Source: Lethocerus indicus (lineage: Eukaryota > Arthropoda > Insecta > Hemiptera > Belostomatidae). From it: a stretch of 64,000 nt of DNA. Each line of letters starts with the position of its first letter. The first letter of the stretch is position 1. Location of the stretch: assembly GCA_019843655.1 (NCBI GenBank), contig JACDQD010000102.1, positions 9,557,501 to 9,621,500 of the forward strand. The letters run 5' to 3'. The position numbers were made by a program, and so were the translations under genes. This document shows positions 28,001 through 40,800 of the stretch, piece by piece. The notes beneath the pieces were generated by a model, which did not search any database, was not told where the DNA came from, and saw only the letters and a program-made list of their open reading frames with translations.

Positions 28001-28565
28001 GGCACACAAGAAGGTGTGCACATTACATTTGCGTGTGAGTGTGTGTGTATGTAGATAAAGAGTTAAAACGTACATTAGCTGTTGGTTTAGTTGCAATGAT
28101 AAATTGAGAAATTTCATCAAACATTCTTTGACATTTTTAAGACATCCTTTTTTTTAAGGAAAAAAGTTATTTTGATGCTATGGAGAGTGTTAACAATCAA
28201 CAGAAATGTTGCCGTATTTACACATGTCAATTGCATAATAATTAAAATAAAGAGACAGTCTTTTACTATCCCAATCAGTTCATTCAAATAAAATATTTTG
28301 CAATTTTTGTCTATTATGCATATCTTGTTTTTCCTTGTAGCCATGTCCTTGTAGCAATGGTTAATGATTTGTGGTTATTGTTTTGTTTAGGTATAGTGAG
28401 GATTTAGAAGTTGATGATGCTGTCCACACAGCAATACTGACACTAAAGGAAAGTTTTGAGGGGCAGATGACTGCAGACAACATAGAAGTGGGCATATGTG
28501 ATGCATCTGGGTTCAGAGCCCTAGATGCAGCAACAGTGAAAGACTATCTAGCCAACATACCATAG
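25058..28565 (+). CDS. PSMA2: 20S proteasome subunit alpha type-2
   Basis: Exons: 25058-25098, 25399-25475, 25931-26044, 27019-27160, 27333-27488, 28391-28565 (705 nt, 234 aa, the same length as human PSMA2). It begins [19 protein letters not shown] and continues [16 protein letters not shown], the proteasome alpha-subunit N-terminal signature region used in alpha-ring assembly. Other family-specific blocks are [37 protein letters not shown], and [12 protein letters not shown]. Alpha subunits form the outer rings that gate substrate entry to the 20S core; they are not proteolytic. The first exon is tiny (41 nt), and the start is fixed by the conserved N-terminus. The intron at 26045-27018 contains a GC-richer unidentified insert around 26268-26400. 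A candidate AATAAA is at 28883. Confidence 0.98.
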
Positions 28566-30688
28566 TTTATTACTGTATCAATCAATTGAAAATTACTGTC
28601 TTTACATTTTTTATATTCAAAATGCAATTCAAATTGCATAATAAGAATTGTTTCTCAAAATGTCATTTTTAATTTTAATTCCCATTTGAAGTGAAACATT
28701 TTATAAATTACATTTTTCCATTTGAAAATGTTTACAATGAATCAGAAATACAAATATTATGAGTTTAAAATATTTCTTATCAAAAAGCACTTCCAGGAAT
28801 TAAATAGTTATATTCACACTCCTGAATGTTTATTCAAAGTTGTCTACACAGAAGGCCATTTGCAAATTTTCTTTGGAAACACAATAAATTATTGTTTTCA
28901 GGGAAGTACATCTAACTATATTATAGAAGTTATGAACTTTCATTTTTTTGGAGGGATTAATTAAATGCTTAAGTTATGTAATTAATACTAATGACAACAA
29001 TTGCTGTATAGCTTATCTTTAAATGCATGGGTACAAAGATGTTATCTTTTAAATTTACTAAAATGTTTCATAACACAAGTTCCTGTAGAAGTATGATACG
29101 GTAGAAAACTATTGTTTTAAAGTGATTGAACATTTATTTATGCAATTTTCATTCGAATGGGATGTCCATAAATGAGTAAATGATGATTTTTCAGGCCAAT
29201 TGAATTTTAAAACTTGAATATGTTCATTAAATTATGCGTGTCTTCTTATTGACATAGTCTTTGACTACAAATGAATGGGTGTTAGTGTGTGATTATTAAG
29301 TACCAGACTATAATTTGGCAATTTGATCCATTTTTGTAAACCATTTTACTCATATAAATTTGCTGGCAAGTCCTCTTGAGGAACATGGTGATAATTTCAA
29401 TGGTGTATGGATTGGTAAGGAAAACATGTCACATGGAAAGGTGATAACATAGGAAGGAAAATAAAATTCTTAGTAATTTTATGTGGTAGATTGGTTCATG
29501 GCAAAAAGTGTTTATTTGGTGAAACAAAATTTAACAGCAGTGCTACATTGTTTCCTGTGCATGTGTAGGATTTAATGTAAAAGGTCTGTATAAAAATCTA
29601 CCCATATTACTAGTAAGAACTTATTTCTTGTTACACTGAAAGTTTAATAACATTTGAATGCAGCACATTGCTTTATAAATATCTGTAAAGAAACTTATAG
29701 AAATCAGGTATAAACAAATATACATTTTTGAGTATAAATGGTGTTCCTGCCATGTTATACTCTGAAGATATTTTTTCTAACAAATAAATATATAAACGTC
29801 TATGTACAAATATAAAATAAATAAAAGAATAAATTATCGATTTGTACATTTTTAAAATTGGTCTTTGCGATTATCAGTATTACTTATAGCCTACATGAGA
29901 GGTAAATTATTCATTATAATAGTTGAGTTTAAAAATTTACTCATAATAGAGTTTGATGATTAATTATAAAAAATTAGTTATACATACACATTTTAAAAGT
30001 TTATATTCTATAAAGTAATAGCCTCATTTAAAATCATGCTGAAACATGATAAAGCAACTACACTGAGAGTTGTTAAAAACATCATTTTTTTACCAAATTG
30101 TAAACCAAATAAATGTTGCTAATTTAATTCATGTCTTAAATTGGATGTTTCAAACAAATATGTCAAAAATCAGTCAAGGTTGTTATATGTGATCTTTAGT
30201 TACACACCGAGTGGATAATTTAAAATGTATAATAGTGAGTACTAAATATAAAAAGTAAATTAAATTTAGGTATATAATTCAAGTGTAGTAGAGTGGCGGA
30301 ATTAATACTTTTTCTGGAAGCTGGCAACAAATAAAATTGTTTAAAAAAAAAATGTTTCAGAATTGTGAATTTTAATACCATTTCTTTATATTAACTTTGA
30401 AATCTAATAAAACCCCTTAATACAAGTATTTTATTAATATTTCATTATTAGAGTATAATTATTTTATTCGAAAAATAAATTTAAATTTCTTTTTCCACTT
30501 TTGTATAAAAAATTGGTTAATACCCTAAGGTAATACAATAAGTTTTGCAGGTTATGACTATATGTAGAGCAGGGGTATTTCATTCTAATTTTAAAATTCT
30601 TCGCATTAAATTATTTTTTATAACATTTCTTTTGAATGCATTTTCCTGTCAATGCATATGGGAACACTTCTCGGGGAGTAATGTAATG
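28566..30688. other. Convergent spacer between PSMA2 and mas
   Basis: AT-rich 3' flanks of two converging genes. Several AATAAA/TTTATT motifs occur (for example 28883), so exact 3' ends cannot be chosen. No further gene is supported. Confidence 0.5.
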
Positions 30689-33600
30689 CTACAGATTGTT
30701 TACACTGATAATTTGATTGATCCATCCAATAAATGATGACACTTTCACATAAACCCCTGGGACATCAAGCCTCCCACAACCGAAGCCCCATGACACAAGC
30801 CCAGCCAGCTCATAGAATCCATCGTCTTGACATACCAGTGGTCCACCTCCATCACCCTGTTCATTCAATTAAAAATTTATAACAGCAGGATTTTAGACAA
30901 ATTTTTTAAGATAAATTATGTCAAAATAACTTTTCTTTCCTATAAACTTAACAATTGTAGATTATCATTTATTATAAGTAATTTTTAGGTGGATGAATAA
31001 TCAATTTCTAAATTGATTACTTTTATATAGCCACTTTTAATAATGGTTTATTTATTTTTAATGGGGTATAGCAGCCTTTGATACTCATTGCGCTATATAA
31101 AAAAAAACAAAAAGAATTTTTAGAATTTACCTGACAAGCATCATTTCCCTTTTCTCCACCAGCACAGAAGCTGCTTGCCGGAAGTATGAATATTTTCTCA
31201 GTGACTGCATTAATTTTTCTTATACACTCAGCATCACTCACTATAGGAATCTCTGCCTCCCTCACTCTCAGCGGAATAGGACCAGCTAGCAAAATATTTG
31301 CTTTTTATCACAATACAAAATGAACAGTATATTTACGTAAATAATATGTGTTATATTTATTATTGTAAGAAAATGTCTAGTTTTAGTCGTTTCAAGGATT
31401 TAAAAGGACATAAAAATCTTACATTCTCCCATGTATCCATATCCCGTAACTATACACCGGTTGCCGGCAGCTTGGCTAACACCCCTAGCGGGTAGGCAGA
31501 CTAGGCATACTCCATCCCTGAGTTCGGCTTGTCCGTGGAGTTTCAACAAGGCTATGTCGTTGTCTAGCGTCTGCGAATTGTGGTTATGGTGGATATAGGT
31601 CGTGGCTACCCTCAATGTCTGGGCCCCGGGACTTCCGTACTTGCGAGTCAGATCGTGATCTCCCACTCGTACGTAAATCGCATCTCCGGACCTCACGATG
31701 CTGTAGAACGCCACGAATATTAAGGCCGATGTTAAAGTTATGTTAGAATTAGGATCCGAATGGAATGGATGGACTTACTTAGTGACACAGTGGGCTGCGG
31801 TGAGTACCCACTGTGTGCCGATGAGGGCGCCTCCACAGAGGTACTGGTTGAGGGAATTGATGAGGGCCGCCTGCCAACACCATTCGGAGGGGCCCGAGTC
31901 CTCACCCCCGACCACCCGGGATCCTCTCCGCCTCTCGCTCCCCTTCACTCCACACACGTACTTGCTGTATACGCCACCTCCGCCCCCCCCATTCCCTCCC
32001 ATCTGATGCTGACCCGGCCCCAACTGGCCCTGGTGGTGAGGCCTGTACTCGTTCAGGACGGTGTCGTTCCTCGAGTACACCGCGTTGTTGTTTCCCCCGT
32101 TACCGCCGGAAATGCCGCCTCCTTGGTTACCGGAAGCGTCGTTACCGTTCGACTCTCCTGTCGCCCCTCCGGCTACCCTTATCAGCGATTTGGGAGCGCA
32201 GCACTGAGTACCGCTCTTTCTGCACTTGAATATGTCAGTCATCTCCGCGTTACCTTCGGTCACAATTCTCGATTAGTCGAAACAGACGACAGTGATGTTA
32301 TTTAGCGCGGGGAGTTATCGCTTATACGCTATTACTGACACGATTACTCACGGAAACAGGTGAAAGAGAGATAAGAGACGATGCAGGAACCAGGACAATC
32401 TGGCCTGTTATCCGGGGGCGGTGGAGTGGTGGTTGTAGTTGTCGTCGTCGTTGCCGGCGGGCTCTTGTTCCCGTTTCCGTTGTTATTCGATCTTTTATTG
32501 TCGCAGCATATAGAACCTAGACAATTCGAGTTTATTATTTATTTAAACCGTTCCTTACCTCGAGTCTATTATAAACTGTGGGTTAACAATTGAACGAAAC
32601 GATCGCAAAATAGATTCATTTAAACAAAAGAAAGTAAAGAAATCGGTTTCTGTAGTATGAATCGTCTCGTCGGTTATAATTTCTTAGTGTGTTCAGCACA
32701 GCTAGAGCGACCTAATTATTCTCAAGAGATCTTAAGAGGTCTAAGAGGTTGTCAATTCCTATTTCAAGTTCCATTCTCGTCATACTCATCCTAATTTTCT
32801 CGTTGAATCTGTCACCTGTTACCCATCTGTTATGTCCCCCCCATGACGTCTTAAATGCCACTATAAGCATAGTCTGACTTAAAATCCCAGAGGGGATTTT
32901 ATAATATATATCAAATCGAAAGAATGTCAATACTGGCCGATTCCTTTTATCGTGACAATCATGCCGGAAGATAGATTTACCGTCATGGTACCCATAACTC
33001 TCCGATTGGAATTTGATAGTGCAATAAAATCTTTGGTTTGGTCGATCGTGTTAAAATATCTACGGGTCGGAAGGTGAGCCGGGACTGACCTCTCTGACAG
33101 TTGCTCGTGTGGGGTATTAGTATGGAGGGTCTTTCGCAGAAGGCGGCCATGATGTTGAGGAGGCAGAAACCGGGACACCTGGGCAGAGCCGGCCTGGAGA
33201 CAGGTTTCTTTGAGGTTGTAGTGGTAGGCGATGGTGTGGTGGTGGTTGTTGTTGTGGAGGAGGAGGAGGAGGAGGAGGAGGAGGAGGAGGAGGAGGAGGA
33301 GGAGGAGGCGCCGCTACCGCCCCCCTGACTCTGGGCCGGCACCGTGATGCAGCAGCTGTCGTCCCCTCCGGGGCAGGTCGCCTCCGTGTCTATGTCGTCG
33401 CAGAACAGCGCGAACAGACCGCTCACGCATTCCCCTCGGCACTGTTTTACTCCGCTCTCCTGTAAGGTTTCGACACGATCAAAATACGTATCGTTTCTAG
33501 TTCCACAATTCAATTGTACGATTATATAATAAGGTTTCTAATTAGCGATAGAATTAACGTTCGAATTGATTTCGTAATATTCGACAAAATATGGTCTTGT

Positions 33601-34858
33601 AATTTTGCCTCTGGCTGGGGTAGAAATGAGAGGAAATAAAAAATCACTCGAAGGAATAAAAGAATTGATTAAAATTTTGTTCGTAGTACCTGTTATGTGT
33701 GGCCTGTTAGAGTTTAGAATACCGCAGATCTACCGTAGATCTTCTGTTTCCTCTCACTCTTTTGTACTTGACTTGTATTGTGGAGGTATTTATGTGAAGC
33801 GACTGTGCAGACAGAATACCTGACAAACATCCTAGTGGCGCACCATAATGCTGACAGACACGGATACTGAAGGTGGCGACCGGTCGAAAACAAACCAAAA
33901 ACGACCGAACCCCTAATAACTGAAGTTCTTCCCGGAGTATTACCCGATCCCACCGGAAGTTGGCGGTTATGATAAATACTATATTTATCTATTCCATATA
34001 TCATTCCTGGACGGGTACTGTTAGACAGCTAGTTGTGTGCAACTGTAAATAGGCGGTATTTAAACCTGGTGGTGTTGGTGAGGCGGGGCGGAGGGGGCGA
34101 CGAGTGGGGCGGCGGAGGTCTGCTGGTGCTGGTGGTGGTGGTGGTGGTGGTGGTGGTGGTTGTGGGCGGTGTCCGTTTTTGTTGTTGTGGAGGTGTTGTT
34201 GTTGGCGGCGAGGTGATTGTGGTAGCTGTCCCTGGAGACACAGCACCTGAGCCCCTCCTTGCACGGCCCGCTCGACTCGTTCAGCACAGCCTCGCAGTAG
34301 TCCGCGATTCTTTCCGCCACACAAACCCCAGGACAGGTTTTCACTGTCGACAAATATTATTCAGTCGAAACTGTGCATTACGCGTAGAACCTCGTCCAAA
34401 TTTGGTTTTAATCTTGCCGGCGTCTGTGCGTTTTGAGTAAACGAATGCCAGAGCCTCAGTTCTATCCGAGAAATCCGAGTTCTGTCGGTGGTTTTGCCAA
34501 GGCTGAAAAAACCGACCGAACATCATCAATATTAACCGAGAAAACGTTGATAAAGGTTTACGTAATTTTAGCGGATGAAACCCCCGTCTTTCCCTGGCCT
34601 CTTTCTTTAGCCTGGATTTCCCTACACGTGCAATTAAGCGAACCATGGATTTTACAAAAAAAAAAGAGTGAACGTCGTAAATATTAAACGAGAAAAACAG
34701 TTATAAAGATTTACGTCGAAATTTGTAAGGTCTGTCTCCAGACGTCCGGTGTTTAAATTTTCAGTCAACTACAGGTATGAACTGATTGCGAGTTTTGTTG
34801 AAATAAATTCATATAAATACGGGTTATATGCATACCTAGATACATAAATAAATAAATA

Positions 34859-34899
<41 letters not shown>

Positions 34900-37800
34900 T
34901 ATAACTTATTATGCTAATTTTATATTGTATTATAAATAAATAAATACGAAAATTACAGGGTAAAATAGTACTAACAAGATGCGTAAGTTGTAGGCGGTCC
35001 CCCAAAAGGCTTCTGTTTGTTCTCATTGTTGCTTGCGTTGATTTTGTTGTTGGCTGGAGTTTTATTACTACTATTCGTTATCTGTAAACAACCATAAAAA
35101 TTAATTCCCGAATAAATCTTCTTCCGGAATTATTTTGGCAGAAACGTGTCCCACTGCTAGTTTTTTTTAATAATAACGAGGCACTGTTTACGTACAACAG
35201 GATAAAATTATTAATTATACTAATATTCACGTCCTTATACAGAAAATGTTAAACAGTATTCCTGATCTAAAGATCAGTATAGGAGTGATACACGGAGTGA
35301 TCACTAAGTGCTGCAGGAGTGACTGTGCTTTATAGTGCTGAGTTTCATAAATGAATACCTATTTCAGAGATCAGTAAGTTTTTGCAACCAGTTTATAAAG
35401 GTTATTATGTACCAATTTATTGATCCATGGATTGTATCGAGGAGTTTGATACAAAGATAGCTCCTAGAAAGCTATTTCTATGCATTTTGCAATTTTTTTA
35501 CTTTAGCAACTGTTGTGCTGAAGTTTAAGGCTACATAAGTTAGATTGGGAAGAATTGTCCTTTCGTACACTAGGAAATTGACAGATTTAAGTGATTATCA
35601 AGCACAGGATATAGGTGGAACACATTTTTTTCCCGAAGGTACAGTTTATATTTTTGCGTAAGAGAGATTTGTTCTAAATTAAATGATTCTTAATTATTCC
35701 TGGTTTTAGCAACTTCTTCCATTGCAGTGGGCTCACCAATTCAACAATGCTACATGACAACTGGGGCAATGATTCTTGATTGTTGTTCTTGACTGTTGGA
35801 GAAATAGCTCAGGCGATTCTTACGATATAAATACACCACAGAACTGTAGCGTGGCCTGTTCTCGATGCCAGTGTGAACCTCACATTGGTAGCCAAAAAGG
35901 AAAAGTTCCGTTACAGTTGGAATAAGCTGGTCCGTGTGTGTGTGTGTGTGTGTGTGAGAGGGAGAGAGCAAGGGGGAATTCCTCAATAAGACCCAAACCC
36001 GACTTACATGCATACACATGTATAAAGTCTAGTTAGGTAGAAGCACGTATATATTGATTATAAGTCTTTATCATTATACATGGATGATTTATGATTTCAA
36101 ATTACCGATTCATAACGGAAAATAGTTATGGTTAATTTTTAGCACCATTAAAAATTAACGTGTGGTTAACACTATTAACACTGTATAGCAATGTTCATTT
36201 ATGAATTACTAATAAAGTATTTTTTTATTACTTATTTCCCATTTAACGCAGTTTTTATCAATCGGTGAAATCGGCATCCACGTTGAAACATCTACAGGTA
36301 TACTCACTAACTTCTTACTTTTCAGCGTAATTTCAGCTATTCTTGGCGTGAAACTATTTTTATGTATGTAGTTAATTTAAATTGAGATTTCAAAAATCTA
36401 ACAGCGCTAAATCTGGTGAGGTTTCTCTGTTTAATATCGCGGGTTGAACCGATAACACATCGGTCCCTTTTACATACAAGTTGGAACCTTACGCCATTTT
36501 CTGCTTCGATGAAAGGAGGCGTGTTTTGTCAGTGATATATTTGCACATTGACGGCAAACAATGGAATTTGAGATAGTTGATGTAAACGGCGACAGGAAAT
36601 GTTTCGATGGGGTACAACATCGCCTAAATCAAAGAATAATTGGCGTGAACTGTCTGGCTCCGGGAGTGCATTGTCGTAATTTGACTCCCGAAGGAACAAA
36701 TTAACGGACACATAACAACGGTTGTGTAAGGTTTTGAAAAAAAGATTTGATTTGGAAGCGATTGATACTCGGCTGGTATGCGGGTTCTTCTTAATATGCG
36801 ACAAGTAACGGTAACGCCGTGGAGCTCGCTCAGGCGCGCACACACACGGCACAGGTGCCCACCCTCAACAACCTGATTCATCCGGCCTAAAAATCACGGA
36901 CGGTTTCACACCAATAGTCATTTACTAGGCGATGTGTGAATTTATTACATTTAAATTTTATTGAAATCTTATTATGTAAAAATGTGAAAATAAAGTTGAT
37001 GCGAGTATATATTTTTTACCTCTGCATTCTATATTGGTAGTAAGCTTTGTTGGATTTTTAATTCACTAGGCACCCTTCTAAAATAGAAAACAATAGATCG
37101 ATCGTATAATATTTCACCTTGTAATAAAACCAATATATTTATTTTAACTCAATTCGTTACTTATACTTTCAAGCCAACAATCCCTGGCAGTTTTGGTTTA
37201 GTACTGGGATTTTGTAGGGTATTTTCAAATACCCGTCATTATGCATCGTAAAACGGGATTATATAGATTTATTTCGGTACGATTGGAAACACTTACTTGA
37301 TTGGGTGGGGGCTGTTTGTTTGTCTGGTTGGAAGGTGGCTCTTCGATGCAGCAACGCATTGTTGGGGAGGGGCAGGCGACGTCGTCCAACACCTGGTAAC
37401 ATATCAGTGTGGCCAGTGTGTGGACACACACTCCCGGACAGTTCTTCGCTTCGGCCGTACTCGTTATCGTGTCTAGAAGCCCTGTTCAAACAAGTCGGGA
37501 GATACGGTAAATGCGGCATCGGCCCTGCTAACACTCAGCTAAGGAGAGGGAACAGGGGAAACTGCCGCTGCTCACTGCAGGAGTATTCGAAAATTCATTC
37601 AGATTATTCTTCTGGCCATATTTTGGAAGGGACCTTTTATCAGTAGCCAATGTGGGGTCAAAGGAATTTTACCCAAAACAGGTCTGGACAAAACAGGCTC
37701 AAAGAAGCGAAGGGAGGCAAAAAGTAAGACCTTGACAAGAAAGCATTTTGAAATCTGAAAAGTTAATTCATTCCCTTTTTCGCTTCCTAAAGTTTTCCAG

Positions 37801-40800
37801 TGAGAACCTCTTCTATAAGAGAAATATTGTGGCGGACCTGTACACAAGTATGAGTCGAACAGTGTAAAACTAAAATAATAAGTTTTGACTTAACCTCGTA
37901 TTTCGGACTTCTTATTAGAACTGTGTTAACAAATATTAGACAATAACTAAACTGTTGACCTATCGAAAACATTTTTTATTCCTAAGTACTGTATTCCAAT
38001 CATTCAGCAACCTACTTTTAAATCCTAATAAAGTGCAAAAACTTATTTAAATTGTTTTAATACAATTAAAAATTAAATACATCCCTCCGAAAAACTACAA
38101 TTTAAAAAAGATTTCAACATAATGAAAAAGACTAAGTTGAGGTAAAACTCAGGTGATTTTGGAACTCGCATTAATTTATTTCTTTCCCGGAACCTACTAT
38201 ATTTCTCATACGCGCTTAAGTCTGGGGGCGGTGTCCTTTACAGGACCTTTAAATGCGAATTATACTTCAATTAAAAAACCTATACTGTATTAATCGAAGG
38301 GATCAGCATAAACTCCAGAAAAACTCGACAATATAATTTATATCGTTTCTTGTTTGAAGTGTCATTACTTCGATATTTATTTAAAATTTTAAAAAAACGA
38401 CAAACAGCCTTCAATTATTCAACTTACAGATATCTGTGAATGTTCTTCAACAATCGACTTTTACTGATAATTTTAACAAGAATGTTCCGGGGCATTGTTC
38501 ATTGAGGTTGTTGTTTGTGTATAAGAAAGACTTTCGTCTCAAACGCCTGTGTCACCTCGTTTGTTATCAATATAGTTGCGCAATTATACCCACAAATTTT
38601 CGTTTCGCGTCTCGAGTCTGGCGTATATAATTACTTTTGCAGTGAAAGCTCATGCAATCCGGAAACTGCGTTTCCCTCTTCGGATTAAATGGGAAGGAAA
38701 TAACTGGAGTTGTTCAGATGACATCTTATGGTTTTCAACTGTTGACTCATCCTTCGCAGCTTTCTCTTCGTCATTCCACGAAGAGTATTACACAACCATT
38801 TAGGCTGAGGAGATAAAACAGGCCCCTCCATTCGATGACATTAAAGCAATATAATTGGTTCCTAATAATTTCGAACTGAGAAAACGGTGGTAAGAAACCT
38901 GTAGTCGTGATGAGTAGCTACGCGGTAAATAATGGATATGAATCCAAAAATGCTTTTTCTTTTGAGCATTTATTCCCGTAAGGAAACGGTTTCCTCAAAT
39001 TGGTTAAAACAATCAAATCCGTAAGAATTTTCGAAGAATCCATCTCTGTATGGGGCAGCTCAAAAATGAGGGGGAAAGTCAAAACGAAACCGCAGGGAAT
39101 TCTGCGGTTAAACTTGGAAGTTATTCCGTTAAATTACGGGTCGGTGACAATTTTTGTTGCTTGAAAATTCGCCGAAAATAATAGCAATCCCGTTGCGGTA
39201 AGCGCGGAAGAAACAGAGATGAGAGAGAAAATAAGAAAGAGATATAAAGTGATAGAGGGTGGGGGTGAGAGAGTTGAAAAACGTCCTTCCAGATCCCGTT
39301 TAATCCCCGTGTTTTGAATTACTTCCGGCTATTAGCTAGAAGAGATCCACAGTTCCAGTTTTACAAATGCCGTCGTCCGGGGCCATCGGAATTGAATTCG
39401 GAAATGGACTGCTGGCCGCTATTTGGACTTGTATAAATTGAACTTTATTCTAACACTACCCAAACCGAAAAGCGTCGATACTGATCTACCAGTGTGTGCA
39501 GGTGTTATGAATGAAACTTCCCAATAAATCGTTATAATGCGTCTACTGTCTATATCCTTTATGTTCAACTAAGTGAAAGTTTTGATTCGGGGAGAAAAAA
39601 TAGAAATGTTTAAACACAGAGTCAGCCAGTTTACATTGCTTATCTCAGATCAAGATATTTCCATGTAATAACCTTTTATTGAAAGTAAAGAGCAGGGGCA
39701 GGCACACATGAGGTCAAAGAGAGACGCATTTCATATATTATAAAGATTCACAAAATATAGTTACACAAAATTTCATTCAATTTAAATCTGAAATTTGCAG
39801 CCACTCGGGCTGTTTTAATTCTACATTATAAAAGCAATTTCAGCCAGCTAAGCAGTAGGAACTGTTTCGAAAATCGCTTTTCGAGTGGCAATCAAGACCT
39901 TGCACCTCACAGGTTAAAATTCTTTAATTATCGGCCAAATTCGAATTGGAAATTGTGATAATACATTATGGCGCACTTTGCAGTTCACGCAAGAGTACAA
40001 AACCCAAAACTTATTTTGTGTTTCTCGAACAACATAAGAAACATTCATAAGGGAAATTCCTCGAAATTCATAAGGGCGGTTAGAAAGAAAGTGGAAAAAA
40101 CAAAGGAATTTGCCACCTCCAAATGTGGATCAATCGCATCTGTTCATCGTTGGGTTCCTTGTTAGCGTGTTCTATTCTATGACGTTCCTCATCCGTTATC
40201 TTCAATTAGTAGCCTATACTATATTCTCCCTTATTATTAAATGTCCATCATCGAGTCGGTTTTTGCGCTGTCACCTTCCTTGTCAGATCGTGCACATCGG
40301 ATTTCGTCTCGCGTGTCCGGCCCCTAGGTTAGGGCCGGGCTAGCGCCTCGTCCCGGTTATTAATTTCAATTACCGATTTTCATTATTCCTTCCTCTAATG
40401 GTAATGGGCGCCGAAATAACAGTACAGACGGAGCGGTTGCCGGTGTGTCGGCGTAGAGGCGGGGGAGAAGAAGAAGGAAGCTTAACTGTAAACTAACGGG
40501 TTTACAAGACAGAGGCAGCCCCCTGCCCCCTCCAGCTACCCGCAGACCGTGACCGGCCCACAGACCTCCTCTCTTTTAACAAATGTCTGTGATAACCGGC
40601 CTTCATCGACCCACCGCTCCAAGTTCAAATTATAACCGCCGCATTTTTCAAGTTCATGAGCCTCCCATCACTCTTTCAACCGAGAAAATTGTCTATACAT
40701 AGACTGGTATAGAAAAACAATGTCCTCAAACTTCTGAAACTGAAACACGAAAATAATGTAATATAGCGCCTGTTTGGACAAGGAGTTTCTATTGACCATT

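Noticed and set aside
31760..32305. 181-codon plus-strand frame
   Set aside because: It is the antisense shadow of mas exon 7, which has the trypsin-domain signature on the minus strand.
33101..33328. Plus-strand frame with a poly-Glu run
   Set aside because: Antisense of the poly-Ser linker in mas exon 5.
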